Shown here one piece after another: positions 34,229 through 43,453 of a DNA stretch of 64,000 bases. The stretch is from assembly GCA_035566435.1 (NCBI GenBank), contig DATMRF010000091.1:1-64000 (forward strand), read 5' to 3'. Under the pieces are notes generated by a model, which was not told where the DNA came from, made no database searches, and saw nothing but the letters and a program-made list of their open reading frames with translations. The stretch's first letter is position 1, and each line of letters begins with the position of its first letter. Made by a program: the position numbers and the translations under genes. Source of the stretch: DATMRF01 sp035566435 (GTDB lineage Bacteria > Verrucomicrobiota > Verrucomicrobiia > Limisphaerales > UBA8199).

Positions 34229-35272
34229 TCAACGCGTCCGAGCAAACATAAACCGCCAGAAGTAATCCGAGCGCAGCGCCAGAGTGCCGATCCTCCCGCG
34301 CGCGAACGGCGCGAGCATCAGCCATTGCAGCCGGCGCGCCCACGCCAGCCGGCTGGCAAAGGCGCGATCACACGCGTGCGCGAGCGCCTGCCGGGCCCGG
34401 CTCCAATCGAGTTCGCCGCGGCTCCAGGCGGACACTGGTTCCAGGGCGATTCCGGCGGCTTCGAGCGCCATTGACATGCCGTTGCCGGTCACCGGAGGGA
34501 TCATCGTCAGCGCGTCGCCGATGCAGCACTCGGCATGCATCGACGCCCGCCCGGGACGCAAAGTCAGCCCCGCGACGGAGCAGAAAGAATTCACGTCGAA
34601 CTCCGCGCCGGCCAGACGCTCGCGCAGAGCTGAGCCCGGTGGGCCTGACAATAATTCGCGCCAGGGTGCCGAGGGAGAACCGGCCCGGGAGCGGCGTCGA
34701 AACAACCCACATACATTCACCTTCTCGCCCGGCAGCCGGCAGAGACCGACATAGCCATCGTCCAGCACATGCATTTCCAAAGCCGCGGCGAGGTCCACGC
34801 CGCGCGCATGGGCCTTGAGACCGAACCACCGCCAGCCGTTTGCCACCGGCTGCGTCCGGCGGCCACTCGCGCGAACTACGCCTTCGTGGGCGCACCCGCC
34901 GGGCCAGCGCATGTGTTCGCCCAGCTTGCCTCCACAGGCGCGAAGTTGGCCGGCCAGGAGCGCGTCCATCGTAAAACGCGACAGGCAGAGAGCGGGAGGG
35001 TTCACCGGCCGGGCGGGCGAGGCCCGGTCGCCCTGAAAGAAAGCAGCATCTTGCCCCATGACCGCTCCCGCTTTGAGGAAAGGCTCCCAAAGCCCCAGGC
35101 GAACGAGTACCTCCTGTCCCCGGCCGTTGATGAACTCGCCGCAAACCCGATGCCGTGGATAGCCGCCCGCCTCCCACACCGTCACTGGAATTCCGCGCTG
35201 CCGCAACCCGATGCCCAGGGTCAATCCTGCCAGTCCACCCCCGACAATCGTGATGGGTTTAAGAGATGACAT
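34229..35272 (-). CDS. FAD-dependent oxidoreductase (geranylgeranyl-reductase/hydroxylase type)
   Basis: ATG 35272 gives 347 residues. The Rossmann FAD fingerprint ITIVGGGLAGLTLGIGLRQR is at the N-terminus, followed by VWEAGGYPRHRVCGEFINGR as in geranylgeranyl-reductase-like enzymes. The second FAD motif CIGDALTMIPPVTGNGMSMA lies near 240-260. The protein is soluble. It is the last gene of a three-gene minus-strand cluster (type III polyketide synthase, methyltransferase, this enzyme), 13 bp after the methyltransferase stop, so it probably oxidises or reduces the polyketide product. The frame is open upstream to 35518, but that part is repeat sequence. Confidence 0.83.
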   Translation of the reverse strand: MSSLKPITIVGGGLAGLTLGIGLRQRGIPVTVWEAGGYPRHRVCGEFINGRGQEVLVRLGLWEPFLKAGAVMGQDAAFFQGDRASPARPVNPPALCLSRFTMDALLAGQLRACGGKLGEHMRWPGGCAHEGVVRASGRRTQPVANGWRWFGLKAHARGVDLAAALEMHVLDDGYVGLCRLPGEKVNVCGLFRRRSRAGSPSAPWRELLSGPPGSALRERLAGAEFDVNSFCSVAGLTLRPGRASMHAECCIGDALTMIPPVTGNGMSMALEAAGIALEPVSAWSRGELDWSRARQALAHACDRAFASRLAWARRLQWLMLAPFARGRIGTLALRSDYFWRFMFARTR

Positions 35273-35285
35273 CACAACCCGCTCA

Positions 35286-36104
35286 TCAGGTCGGGTGGTA
35301 GGGCGCGTTGTCCCAACGCGCCGTCCGGGAGGTAGAGACGCTGTCCTCAGCGTCCCCATCTCTCTCGGAAACATTTCGAGCGACGCTATGGAAAGCGTCC
35401 CTGCCCGTCTGCTTGCGGGCAGGGCACGCCACGAACAGGTGGCTGAACAGGCCAATGGGCCGTTCCTCGAAGGTCCAGGTTCCGTTTGCGGGCCACAGTT
35501 GGGATAATTCGCTTCCATTGAACCCGGCGCGGACGCTCACCGGCGCGTCGTGGCGGGTGATGCGGTTACAGCCAATCAAACCCACGAGATGACTGAACGC
35601 CAGGGCCCAGGCCGAACGGCGCGGTTCGATGGCGACAAAACTTTGCGCCCGTCGCGCGGCATAGCCGAACAATTCCGTCAACTGCGCCCTTGAAAAGTGG
35701 TGCAGGAACAGGTTCGCCACGAGGGCGTCACCGTCTTCCGCCCTCTGCTGCTTTAGCCAATCAAATACATCCGAGGTCACGGTTTCCACGCGCCAGCCTA
35801 GCAGGGCAAAATCCCGGTTCGTCTTCGGCGAGACTGCGGCCACTCGGTCTAGCAGCACGGCGCTGGTCCCCTTCCACCGGTGACGCAACCGGCAGGCGAC
35901 GCGGTACAGGAAATGGCCATCGCCGGCGCCCAACTCCACCAATCGGCGAGGCTGCTCGCGAACGACCACGCCGAGCGCTCGGTCCATGGCCGGCGCGTTG
36001 CCCATCAAGCCATTCAGCCGCCGCAGGTCCCCGCGCGAGCCTAGCGCGACGGGGTCTCCCGGCGGCAGTTGGTCCAGCAACTCGGATTCAACCAAACGGT
36101 CCAT
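35286..36104 (-). CDS. SAM-dependent methyltransferase with repeat-derived C-terminal tail
   Basis: A 272-residue protein with the class I motif VVVREQPRRLVELGAGDGHF near 48-67 and an internal ALVANLFLHHF motif, typical of small-molecule O- or C-methyltransferases. It sits between the polyketide synthase and the FAD enzyme, so it likely methylates the polyketide. The normal fold ends near SHLFVACPARK. The last 40 or so residues (GRDAFHSVARNVSERDGD...) are encoded by a block of palindromic repeats at 35302-35422, so the tail is probably an accident of repeat insertion near the original stop. Confidence 0.83.
   Translation of the reverse strand: MDRLVESELLDQLPPGDPVALGSRGDLRRLNGLMGNAPAMDRALGVVVREQPRRLVELGAGDGHFLYRVACRLRHRWKGTSAVLLDRVAAVSPKTNRDFALLGWRVETVTSDVFDWLKQQRAEDGDALVANLFLHHFSRAQLTELFGYAARRAQSFVAIEPRRSAWALAFSHLVGLIGCNRITRHDAPVSVRAGFNGSELSQLWPANGTWTFEERPIGLFSHLFVACPARKQTGRDAFHSVARNVSERDGDAEDSVSTSRTARWDNAPYHPT
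35302..35422. repeat. array of four short palindromes
   Basis: Four consecutive imperfect palindromes lie within 120 bp: GGCGCGTTGTCCCAACGCGC plus C (35302-35322), GACGCTGTCCTCAGCGTCC (35337-35355), GACGCTATGGAAAGCGTC (35382-35399) and CTGCCCG...CGGGCAG (35401-35422). They overlap the 3' end of the methyltransferase gene. The unit resembles dispersed REP-like elements. Confidence 0.6.
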
Positions 36105-36111
36105 CAGAAAT

Positions 36112-36231
36112 GTCAGGTATCAGGTGTCAAGGGTCAGGTGCCAAGTACCAGGCTTTAGGTTTCACGTCTCGCCTTTCACTTTTTACGTTTCACGTTTCAC
36201 GTTTCACGCCTCACGCACCACGCATGACGTT
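36112..36231. repeat. degenerate heptamer tandem repeats (STRR-like)
   Basis: The spacer between the polyketide synthase and methyltransferase genes is two blocks of near-heptamers: CAGGTATCAGGTGTCAAGGG followed by TCAGGTGCCAAGTACCAGGC (unit about TCAGGTN), then TTTCACGTCTCGCC and repeated TTTCACG with CGCCTCACGCACCACGCATG. The 7-bp period and degeneracy match the STRR type known from cyanobacteria. No gene lies here. Confidence 0.6.
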
Positions 36232-36245
36232 TCCCCATCACTCCA

Positions 36246-37301
36246 TCACTCCACCAGCAGCAGCGCGCCGTGGCCGCTGAACCCCGCCCCGAACGAAGAG
36301 AGCCACCAGTACCCGCTCGGAGCAGAATCGGCCAGGGCCGTTTGCAGGACGAAGAAGACCGAAGGGCTGCTAAGGTTCCCGTACTCCTCGAGCACGGCGG
36401 CGCTCCAGCGCAGATCGGCGCCGTCTAAGCCCAACCGTTGTTGCAACGCCGTCAGGACGTCGCGGCCGCCCGGGTGGAAGACCCAGGCCTTAACATCCTG
36501 TTGCCTCAGTTTTGCCTTGGTGAGCACGCTTTCCAGAACCCGCTGCGCCTGCTCGGCTGCCAGCCCCGGCACTTCCGGCCTTAGGATATTGCGAAGCATC
36601 CCCTGTTTTTGTTCGAAGCGCAGCGCGTCGCGGTCGCCGGGATTGAGCAAGGAGCCGCTCAGCTTCCACTCCACGCGGCGTTTGCCGTTTGGCTCATGGG
36701 CCAGCACAGCGGCGCCGGCCCCGTCGCCGAACAGGCAGGCGCTGATGAGTACGCCGGGGTCGTTATCGAAAAAGAACGCCGCGCTGCACACCTCGACGCA
36801 AACCGAGAGCACCCGTCGGGACCGTCCGGACCTCAGGAGGGCTTCGGCGGCGCGCAGGTTGGGGACGGCTGCACCACAGCCCTGTCCCACCAGGTCCAGC
36901 GCCAGCACGTCTGGCCGCAGCCTCAGCCGTTCGCCAACGTAGCTGGTCAGTCCTGGGCACAAGTAGCCGGTGCAGGTGCTGATCAGCAATGCATCGATCT
37001 CGGCCGCGGCGCACTCGGCGTCGGCCAGCGCCCGTTCCGCCGCCTGGGTCGCCAGCAACGGCGCATTGACCGCGAAGCGCGCGTGCAACACATCCGGGTC
37101 GAGTTCGAACGCCTCTTCGAGCCGCTCCAGCACGAGATGCCGTGTCGTAATCCCGTTGCTGCCGGTGAGCACTTTTTTCAGGATTGCTCGCGAGCGTGAA
37201 TTCAGTTCGTGGAATCGCTTCTCCGGCTGGAGCGCCTCCCAACATTCCCTTTGCGCGTAGCGTTGCGGGGGCGCAGCCGTCCCCAATCCGACAATAACCA
37301 T
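36246..37301 (-). CDS. type III polyketide synthase (chalcone/stilbene synthase family)
   Basis: A 351-residue thiolase-fold enzyme. The catalytic triad of the family is present: Cys142 in VGQGCGAAVPNL, His276 in WVFHPGGRDVL and Asn309 in EYGNLSSPSV. The C-terminal GFSGHGALLL-type loop is also typical. Such enzymes extend acyl-CoA starters with malonyl-CoA and cyclise the chain to pyrones or resorcinols without a carrier protein. It opens a compact minus-strand cluster with a methyltransferase and an FAD-dependent oxidoreductase, so a methylated and oxidised alkyl-resorcinol, pyrone or quinone is a reasonable inference. No transporter or regulator specific to the cluster is visible. Confidence 0.88.
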   Translation of the reverse strand: MVIVGLGTAAPPQRYAQRECWEALQPEKRFHELNSRSRAILKKVLTGSNGITTRHLVLERLEEAFELDPDVLHARFAVNAPLLATQAAERALADAECAAAEIDALLISTCTGYLCPGLTSYVGERLRLRPDVLALDLVGQGCGAAVPNLRAAEALLRSGRSRRVLSVCVEVCSAAFFFDNDPGVLISACLFGDGAGAAVLAHEPNGKRRVEWKLSGSLLNPGDRDALRFEQKQGMLRNILRPEVPGLAAEQAQRVLESVLTKAKLRQQDVKAWVFHPGGRDVLTALQQRLGLDGADLRWSAAVLEEYGNLSSPSVFFVLQTALADSAPSGYWWLSSFGAGFSGHGALLLVE

Positions 37302-37568
37302 GAACTCAACCTAGCGCGGTTCCTCGCGCAACGCCAGCAGGGCGGGGTCACACGAGTGCGATTCGGATCTTGCTTTCGCCTTGCTCAGGTTGGGGGATTG
37401 GTTTGACTGAGCGGGTGAGTGGCACCCGGTCCGCCCCCCGTTGATGAGTTTCCCGCCCGCTCATTCTGCGACTGCCTCTGGCGCACGGCGCTATCGACAC
37501 TGGTGAGGCCAATTAAGTAACCTCTTTGGTGGCTGCGGGGTCTTACTGGTGAGCGATAGATTGTTTTT

Positions 37569-38930
37569 ATGGCAAGCAACAAGAAATTTCACTGGGGCAA
37601 ATGGATCACGATTCTGGTGGTGCTGGCTTCCGCGGCCGGCGGTGGCGCCTGGTACTACAAGAACAGCCATGATGCCGCGACAGAATACCAGACAGCGACC
37701 GTCACCCGCGGCGAGTTGATCCAGGTGGTGACGGCGACCGGCGGGATCGGTCCGGTGATCAACGTGCAGGTCGGTAGCCAGATCTCCGGCATCATCCGCA
37801 AGCTTTACGTCGATTTTAATTCGGTAGTTAAGTCCAACCAGATCATCGCCGAGATCGACCCCTCCACCTATGAAGTCAACGTGCTGAAGGCCGAGGCCGA
37901 TTTGGCCAACGCCAAAGCGAACCTGGCGCTCGCCGAGGTGCAGGCTCGCCGCTCGGATTCCCTCTACACGAACAACTTGGTTTCCGGGTCCGACCACGAC
38001 ACCGCTAACGCGCAACTGCTGCAGGCCCAGGCCCAGGTCCAGGGCAGCGAAGCCACCCTGAAAAACGTCAAGGTTCAGCTCTCTTATTGCACCATTTTGG
38101 CCCCCGTCGATGGCGTCGTCATCTCGCGCAACGTCGATGTCGGCCAAACCGTCGCTGCCAGCTTCAACACCCCAACGCTCTTCGTGATCGCTAACGACCT
38201 CACCAAAATGGAAATCGACGCCCTCGTCTCCGAGGCGGACATCGGCGGTGTCGCCGTGGACCAGGACGTCAACTTCACCGTGGACGCTTATCCCTACCGC
38301 ACCTTCCGCGGCAAGGTCAGCCAGGTCCGCTACGGCGCCATCACCAACCAGAACGTCATCAATTACGACTGCGTCGTCGGCGTCAACAATTCCGACCTGA
38401 AACTCCTCCCAGGCATGACCGCCAACGTGTCCATCATTACCGCCCAGCGCACCAACGCGCTTAAGCTACCCAATGCGGCCCTGCGGTTCCGCCCGCCGGA
38501 TGCCGCTACGGAAACCAGGACCAACCTCGCCGCGGCCCAGGCCCCCGGCCAGGGACAACGGGCGGACAGCGGCGGCGGCGGGATGCGGCAAGGAGGGCAG
38601 GGCGGCGGCGGCGGGATGCGCCAAGGCGGGCCAGGCGGCGGCGGACCCGGCGGCGGCCCGGCTGAAGGCGCGCGCCGGCCGCGCTCGGAACGCCAGATCT
38701 CCCGCACCGTTTACGTGCTGGCCAAACCCGATCCCAAGGACCCGGACACCCTCAAGCCCAAGCCGGTGCAGATTAAGGTCGGCATCAGTGACGGCATCTC
38801 GACCGAGGTGCTCGACGGGTTGCAAGAGGGAATGCAAGTGGTCACGGGCATCATTACCTCGGATCTGGCCTCCTCGCGTCCCGGCAGCCCGCCTTCCAAC
38901 CCGTTCGGCGGCGGCTTCCGCCGGTTCTGA
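37569..38930 (+). CDS. MacA/HlyD-like periplasmic adaptor subunit
   Basis: A 453-residue membrane-fusion protein. An N-terminal anchor (WITILVVLASAAGGGAWYY, about 12-30) is followed by barrel-sandwich and beta-barrel regions (VVTATGGIGPVINVQVGSQI; SYCTILAPVDGVVISRNVDV) around an alpha-helical hairpin (about 105-160; ANAKANLALAEVQARRSDSL). A Gly/Met/Gln-rich low-complexity insertion (about 330-370) precedes the C-terminal region. MacA-type adaptors connect MacB ABC exporters to an outer-membrane channel. An MFS gene separates it from the MacB-like pair; no TolC-like gene is in the window. Confidence 0.85.
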   Translation: MASNKKFHWGKWITILVVLASAAGGGAWYYKNSHDAATEYQTATVTRGELIQVVTATGGIGPVINVQVGSQISGIIRKLYVDFNSVVKSNQIIAEIDPSTYEVNVLKAEADLANAKANLALAEVQARRSDSLYTNNLVSGSDHDTANAQLLQAQAQVQGSEATLKNVKVQLSYCTILAPVDGVVISRNVDVGQTVAASFNTPTLFVIANDLTKMEIDALVSEADIGGVAVDQDVNFTVDAYPYRTFRGKVSQVRYGAITNQNVINYDCVVGVNNSDLKLLPGMTANVSIITAQRTNALKLPNAALRFRPPDAATETRTNLAAAQAPGQGQRADSGGGGMRQGGQGGGGGMRQGGPGGGGPGGGPAEGARRPRSERQISRTVYVLAKPDPKDPDTLKPKPVQIKVGISDGISTEVLDGLQEGMQVVTGIITSDLASSRPGSPPSNPFGGGFRRF

Positions 38931-38975
38931 GCGGCCTCTGTGAAACCACACCGCCAGCCTTCACTTTGATGCAGC

Positions 38976-40301
38976 ATGCCGCCAAAAAATGGGAACGCGC
39001 CGGTGGAAGTCGCCAGTGTGCCCGAAGAGCTCACCGGCCAGCCCCGCCGCGTCGTGCTGGGGCATTTGCTCTGGCGGCACACCTTTGCGGCGCTGCGTCA
39101 CCGGAACTTCCGCCTGTTCTTCGCCGGTCAGCTCGTTTCCCTCATCGGCTCCTGGATGCAGAACACCGCCCAGGGCTGGCTGGTTTACGACCTGACCCAC
39201 TCGAAAGTGCTTCTGGGAATCGTGGCGGCCGTGGGCTCGGCGCCCATGATGTTCTTCTCCATTTGGGGCGGTTCGGTGGCGGACCGCTACTCGAAACGCC
39301 GGATTGTGCTCTTCACCCAGACCGCCCTGATGGTCTTCGCGTTCGCTCTGGCCGCGCTGGTCTGGAGCGGCCGAATCCGCGTCTGGGAAATCCTCGTGCT
39401 CGCGGCGTTGGCTGGCCTGGCCATGGCATTCGACATGCCGGCGCGCCAGGCCTTCATGGTCGAGATGACCTGCCGCGACGACTTGATGAACGCCATCTCC
39501 CTCAACAGTTCGATCGTCAACGGGGCGCGCGTCGTCGGGCCGGCCGTGGCGGGTTTTTTGATGGCGCAGGTCGGGCTGGCCTGGTGCTTTTTCCTGAACG
39601 GACTCAGTTTCCTGGCGGTGCTTGCCGGGCTCTGGCTCATGCGGCTGCCGCGGTTTGTGCCGCCGGTGCGCGCCGCCTCGGCCTGGGGGCATATCGCCGA
39701 GGGATTTGTGTACGTCTGGCAGCACCGTCGGATGCGCACCATTCTGCTCCTCTTCGCCGTCGTGGGCATCTTCGGCTGGTCCTATTCGGTGTTGATGCCG
39801 GCGTATGCGCAGGATGTTCTCCACGTGCGGCAGGCAGGGTATGGGGCCTTGCTCAGCGCCAATGGTGTGGGAGCCTTGCTCGGAGCGCTCACCGTGGCAA
39901 CCGTCGGCAACCGCGTGAACCGGCGCTTGCTGGTCCTGGGCGGTCTGTGGCTCTTCTCGGCGATGCTGTTGCTGCTGGCCGTGGTCCAGAACTATTACGT
40001 CGCGCTCCTCTGCCTCGCGATTGGGGGCTGGGGCATGCTCCTGTTCTTTGCCACCATCAACACCCTCTTGCAGACCAGCGCCTCGGACGAAATGCGCGGG
40101 CGAGTCATGGGTATTTGGGCGCTCGTCTTCGGCGGCATGACCCCCATCGGCGGCCTCGAGGCCGGCACCTTGTCCCATTACCTCGGAGTCCGCTGGGCCG
40201 TCGCGCTCGGCGCGCTCGTTTGCGCCCTGGCAGCCCTGGTCGTCTGGCTCAACATCCGCCAGCGCCCGCCGGAGTCGGCGGCCCAGGAAACCGCACCATG
40301 A
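38976..40301 (+). CDS. MFS exporter (EntS/MFS_3 type)
   Basis: A 441-residue protein with about twelve membrane helices. The start HRNFRLFFAGQLVSLIGSWM, then NTAQGWLVYDLT, is characteristic of the MFS_3/EntS family of drug and siderophore exporters, as is the loop GGSVADRYSKRRIVLFTQTA. It sits 46 bp after the MacA-like adaptor and 115 bp before the MacB-like ATPase, all co-directional, so the locus appears to be an efflux cluster. Substrate unknown. The long overlapping frame at 38966-40432 is a shadow. Confidence 0.85.
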   Translation: MPPKNGNAPVEVASVPEELTGQPRRVVLGHLLWRHTFAALRHRNFRLFFAGQLVSLIGSWMQNTAQGWLVYDLTHSKVLLGIVAAVGSAPMMFFSIWGGSVADRYSKRRIVLFTQTALMVFAFALAALVWSGRIRVWEILVLAALAGLAMAFDMPARQAFMVEMTCRDDLMNAISLNSSIVNGARVVGPAVAGFLMAQVGLAWCFFLNGLSFLAVLAGLWLMRLPRFVPPVRAASAWGHIAEGFVYVWQHRRMRTILLLFAVVGIFGWSYSVLMPAYAQDVLHVRQAGYGALLSANGVGALLGALTVATVGNRVNRRLLVLGGLWLFSAMLLLLAVVQNYYVALLCLAIGGWGMLLFFATINTLLQTSASDEMRGRVMGIWALVFGGMTPIGGLEAGTLSHYLGVRWAVALGALVCALAALVVWLNIRQRPPESAAQETAP

Positions 40302-40333
40302 TTTCGCCCCTCGCCCCTCTTTCCCGCAATCGG

Positions 40334-40400
40334 GGCGTGGACCGCTACGTCCCCGTAGGGAACCTGTTGCTGGGACCTTCGGGGACCTGGCCGTCTCCGC
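40334..40400. repeat. GGGGACG-type small palindromes
   Basis: GGGGCGTGGACCGCTACGTC, then CCCGTAGGG, then GGGACCTTCGGGGACC form short imperfect palindromes similar to those near 16411 and 49862. They lie between the MFS and ABC ATPase genes and may be dispersed repeats or weak terminators. Confidence 0.35.
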
Positions 40401-40415
40401 CTTCACCCTTAGCTG

Positions 40416-41173
40416 ATGAACGCTGTCATTAAACTGGAAAATATCCACAAGATCTACCACACCGGCGAAGTGGACGTCCACGCGGTGCGCGGCGTCTCGC
40501 CGGAGATCCAGCCGGGCGAGTTTGTCGCGATCATGGGCGCCAGCGGCTCGGGCAAATCCACTCTCATGAACATCATCGGGTGCCTGGACCGCCAGACCGA
40601 AGGCCGGTATTTGCTGGACGGCACCGACGTCTCGCAGTTGGGCCGTGATGAGCTGGCCGACCTCCGCAACCAGAAGATCGGCTTCATTTTCCAGGGTTTC
40701 AATCTCCTCTCCCGCACCTCGGCGCTGGAAAATGTCGAACTGCCGATGCTCTATCTGCACCAGCACCTGACCAGCCGGGAACGCCGTGAGCGGGCCGTGC
40801 GGGCGCTCACGCTGGTGGGACTGGCCGACCGGGCGGGTCATCATCCCAATCAACTTTCAGGCGGCCAGCAGCAGCGCGTCGCGATTGGGCGCGCGCTCGT
40901 CAACCAGCCGGCCCTGCTGCTGGCAGACGAGCCGACCGGCAACCTCGACAGCCAGACGAGCATCGAAATCATGGGCGTTTTCCAAAAACTCAACGAGCAG
41001 GGCATCACCATCGTCATGGTGACCCACGAGCTCGACATCGCCCGCTACACCAAACGCAACCTCATCATGCGCGACGGCCGGGTCGTGAGCGATGTGCTCG
41101 TGACCGACCGCCTCAACGCGGACCTGGAGCTGCGCCGCTTGCGCGACGCCCAAAAGGAGGTTCAATTAACCGT

Positions 41174-41177
<4 letters not shown>
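40416..41177 (+). CDS. MacB-like ABC transporter ATP-binding protein
   Basis: A 253-residue ABC ATPase. Walker A is GASGSGKST (41-49), the Q-loop region GFIFQGFNLL, the signature LSGGQQQRVAIGRAL and Walker B ALLLADEPTGNLDS, with MVTHELDIA after it. The sequence is that of the LolD/MacB-type ATPases that pair with FtsX-domain permeases. Its stop overlaps the permease start as ATGA, so the two are translationally coupled. Confidence 0.93.
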
Positions 41178-42394
<1,217 letters not shown>

Positions 42395-42487
42395 GAGAAC
42401 ATAATAACTCGGAAACGGCCCTTGGGGATTCAAAAACAAGCACCCGTCGGCTTTGGTCCTTCGCTCTTCTGCTTCGCGCTTTGTGGC

Positions 42488-43354
42488 TCACTTCCGTGGT
42501 TGAGGCGGCTGAGGTTTGCGAATCTCGGCATAGAACGTTCCCGCGGCGAAACTCTTCGCCTCGTCGGGCAAGCCGATGTAAATCTCGCCGGGCATTCGGC
42601 CGTTTGCTGGCTGTCCAAAAACGACCCGGAGCGCGTAGCCGCTGTTAAAGGTTCGATTCACAGCTTTGCCCTGCTCGTCCTTCCATCGCAGGACCACCCG
42701 GGGGACAGGCGGCAGGCGCTCCGGCGCAACGACAACCGTCTTGCCGCTCAAGTCCTCGCTCTGCTGGGCGAACAGCACAACCGTCACCCCCAGGTCTGGC
42801 GGCCAGTTTCGGCCCTGGCGCAGAGTGAGGTTGCCCCCCTGCAACGTGGCGCGTTCACATTCGAACCCGCGGCCATGGATTCGGCCGGCGGCCCGGGCTG
42901 CGGGCGTCACGGCGTTGGTCAGATCGAGGCTCCAGCTCGTGTTCGTCGGGACGGGGTAGCTCGTTGCAGGTGCGGATGACGCCGAAAGCCCGGGCGACTG
43001 GTTCGTCGCGGCGGCGGTCTGGATGCCGATCGACTTCAACAGCTTACCTCGCCAAATGAACAAGGACGCGGCGCTGGCTCCAATCAAAAGCAGGAGGAGC
43101 ACTCCTGCGACCCGGGAACTGCGCGACGACGAGCGCCGGAGTGGCCCGAAATCCGAACCAGCGTCGGTGGACGTTGGTCGCGGTTTATTCACCTGCGCCG
43201 CTTCGAGGATGAGCTTGGAATCGCCGGCGGCCGGCGCCTGGGGCACCACGATTTTTCGGAAGCAGGTGGGACAATCGAGCTGCGTGCCGCTCGCCCTCGA
43301 ATCGGCCGTGATATGCTGGCCACACACCGGGCAAGCAAACTTGAATTCGCCCAT
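42488..43354 (-). CDS. zinc-ribbon single-pass membrane protein, paralogue of the 23.9 kb gene
   Basis: ATG 43354 gives 288 residues. A zinc ribbon (CPVCGQHITADSRASG...CPTCFRKIV) is followed by a linker, one membrane helix (RVAGVLLLLLIGASAASLFI, about 78-97) and a beta-rich C-terminal domain (about 140-275) with GRIHGRGFECERATL, RTFNSGYALRVVFG and GEIYIGLPDEAKSFAAGTF. The same architecture and motifs occur at 23925-25133, so the C-terminal region is a shared domain I cannot name. It faces argH divergently. The next gene on this strand is absent, so it is likely monocistronic. Confidence 0.7.
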   Translation of the reverse strand: MGEFKFACPVCGQHITADSRASGTQLDCPTCFRKIVVPQAPAAGDSKLILEAAQVNKPRPTSTDAGSDFGPLRRSSSRSSRVAGVLLLLLIGASAASLFIWRGKLLKSIGIQTAAATNQSPGLSASSAPATSYPVPTNTSWSLDLTNAVTPAARAAGRIHGRGFECERATLQGGNLTLRQGRNWPPDLGVTVVLFAQQSEDLSGKTVVVAPERLPPVPRVVLRWKDEQGKAVNRTFNSGYALRVVFGQPANGRMPGEIYIGLPDEAKSFAAGTFYAEIRKPQPPQPRK

Positions 43355-43453
43355 TGGTTCAGTCCACCTTTCCACAGGCCGGCGGCAAGGACAATGCTTT
43401 TTTGGCAGTGACTTTCCATCTCCTTGCGCCCACATTCGGCGCGTTCGCAGCGC

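Noticed and set aside
36112..36231. CRISPR array
   Set aside because: Units are 7 bp and contiguous without spacers, and no cas gene is nearby.
38966..40432. Plus-strand frame overlapping the MFS exporter
   Set aside because: Arg/Ala/Gly-rich composition without domains; a shadow of the well-supported MFS gene.
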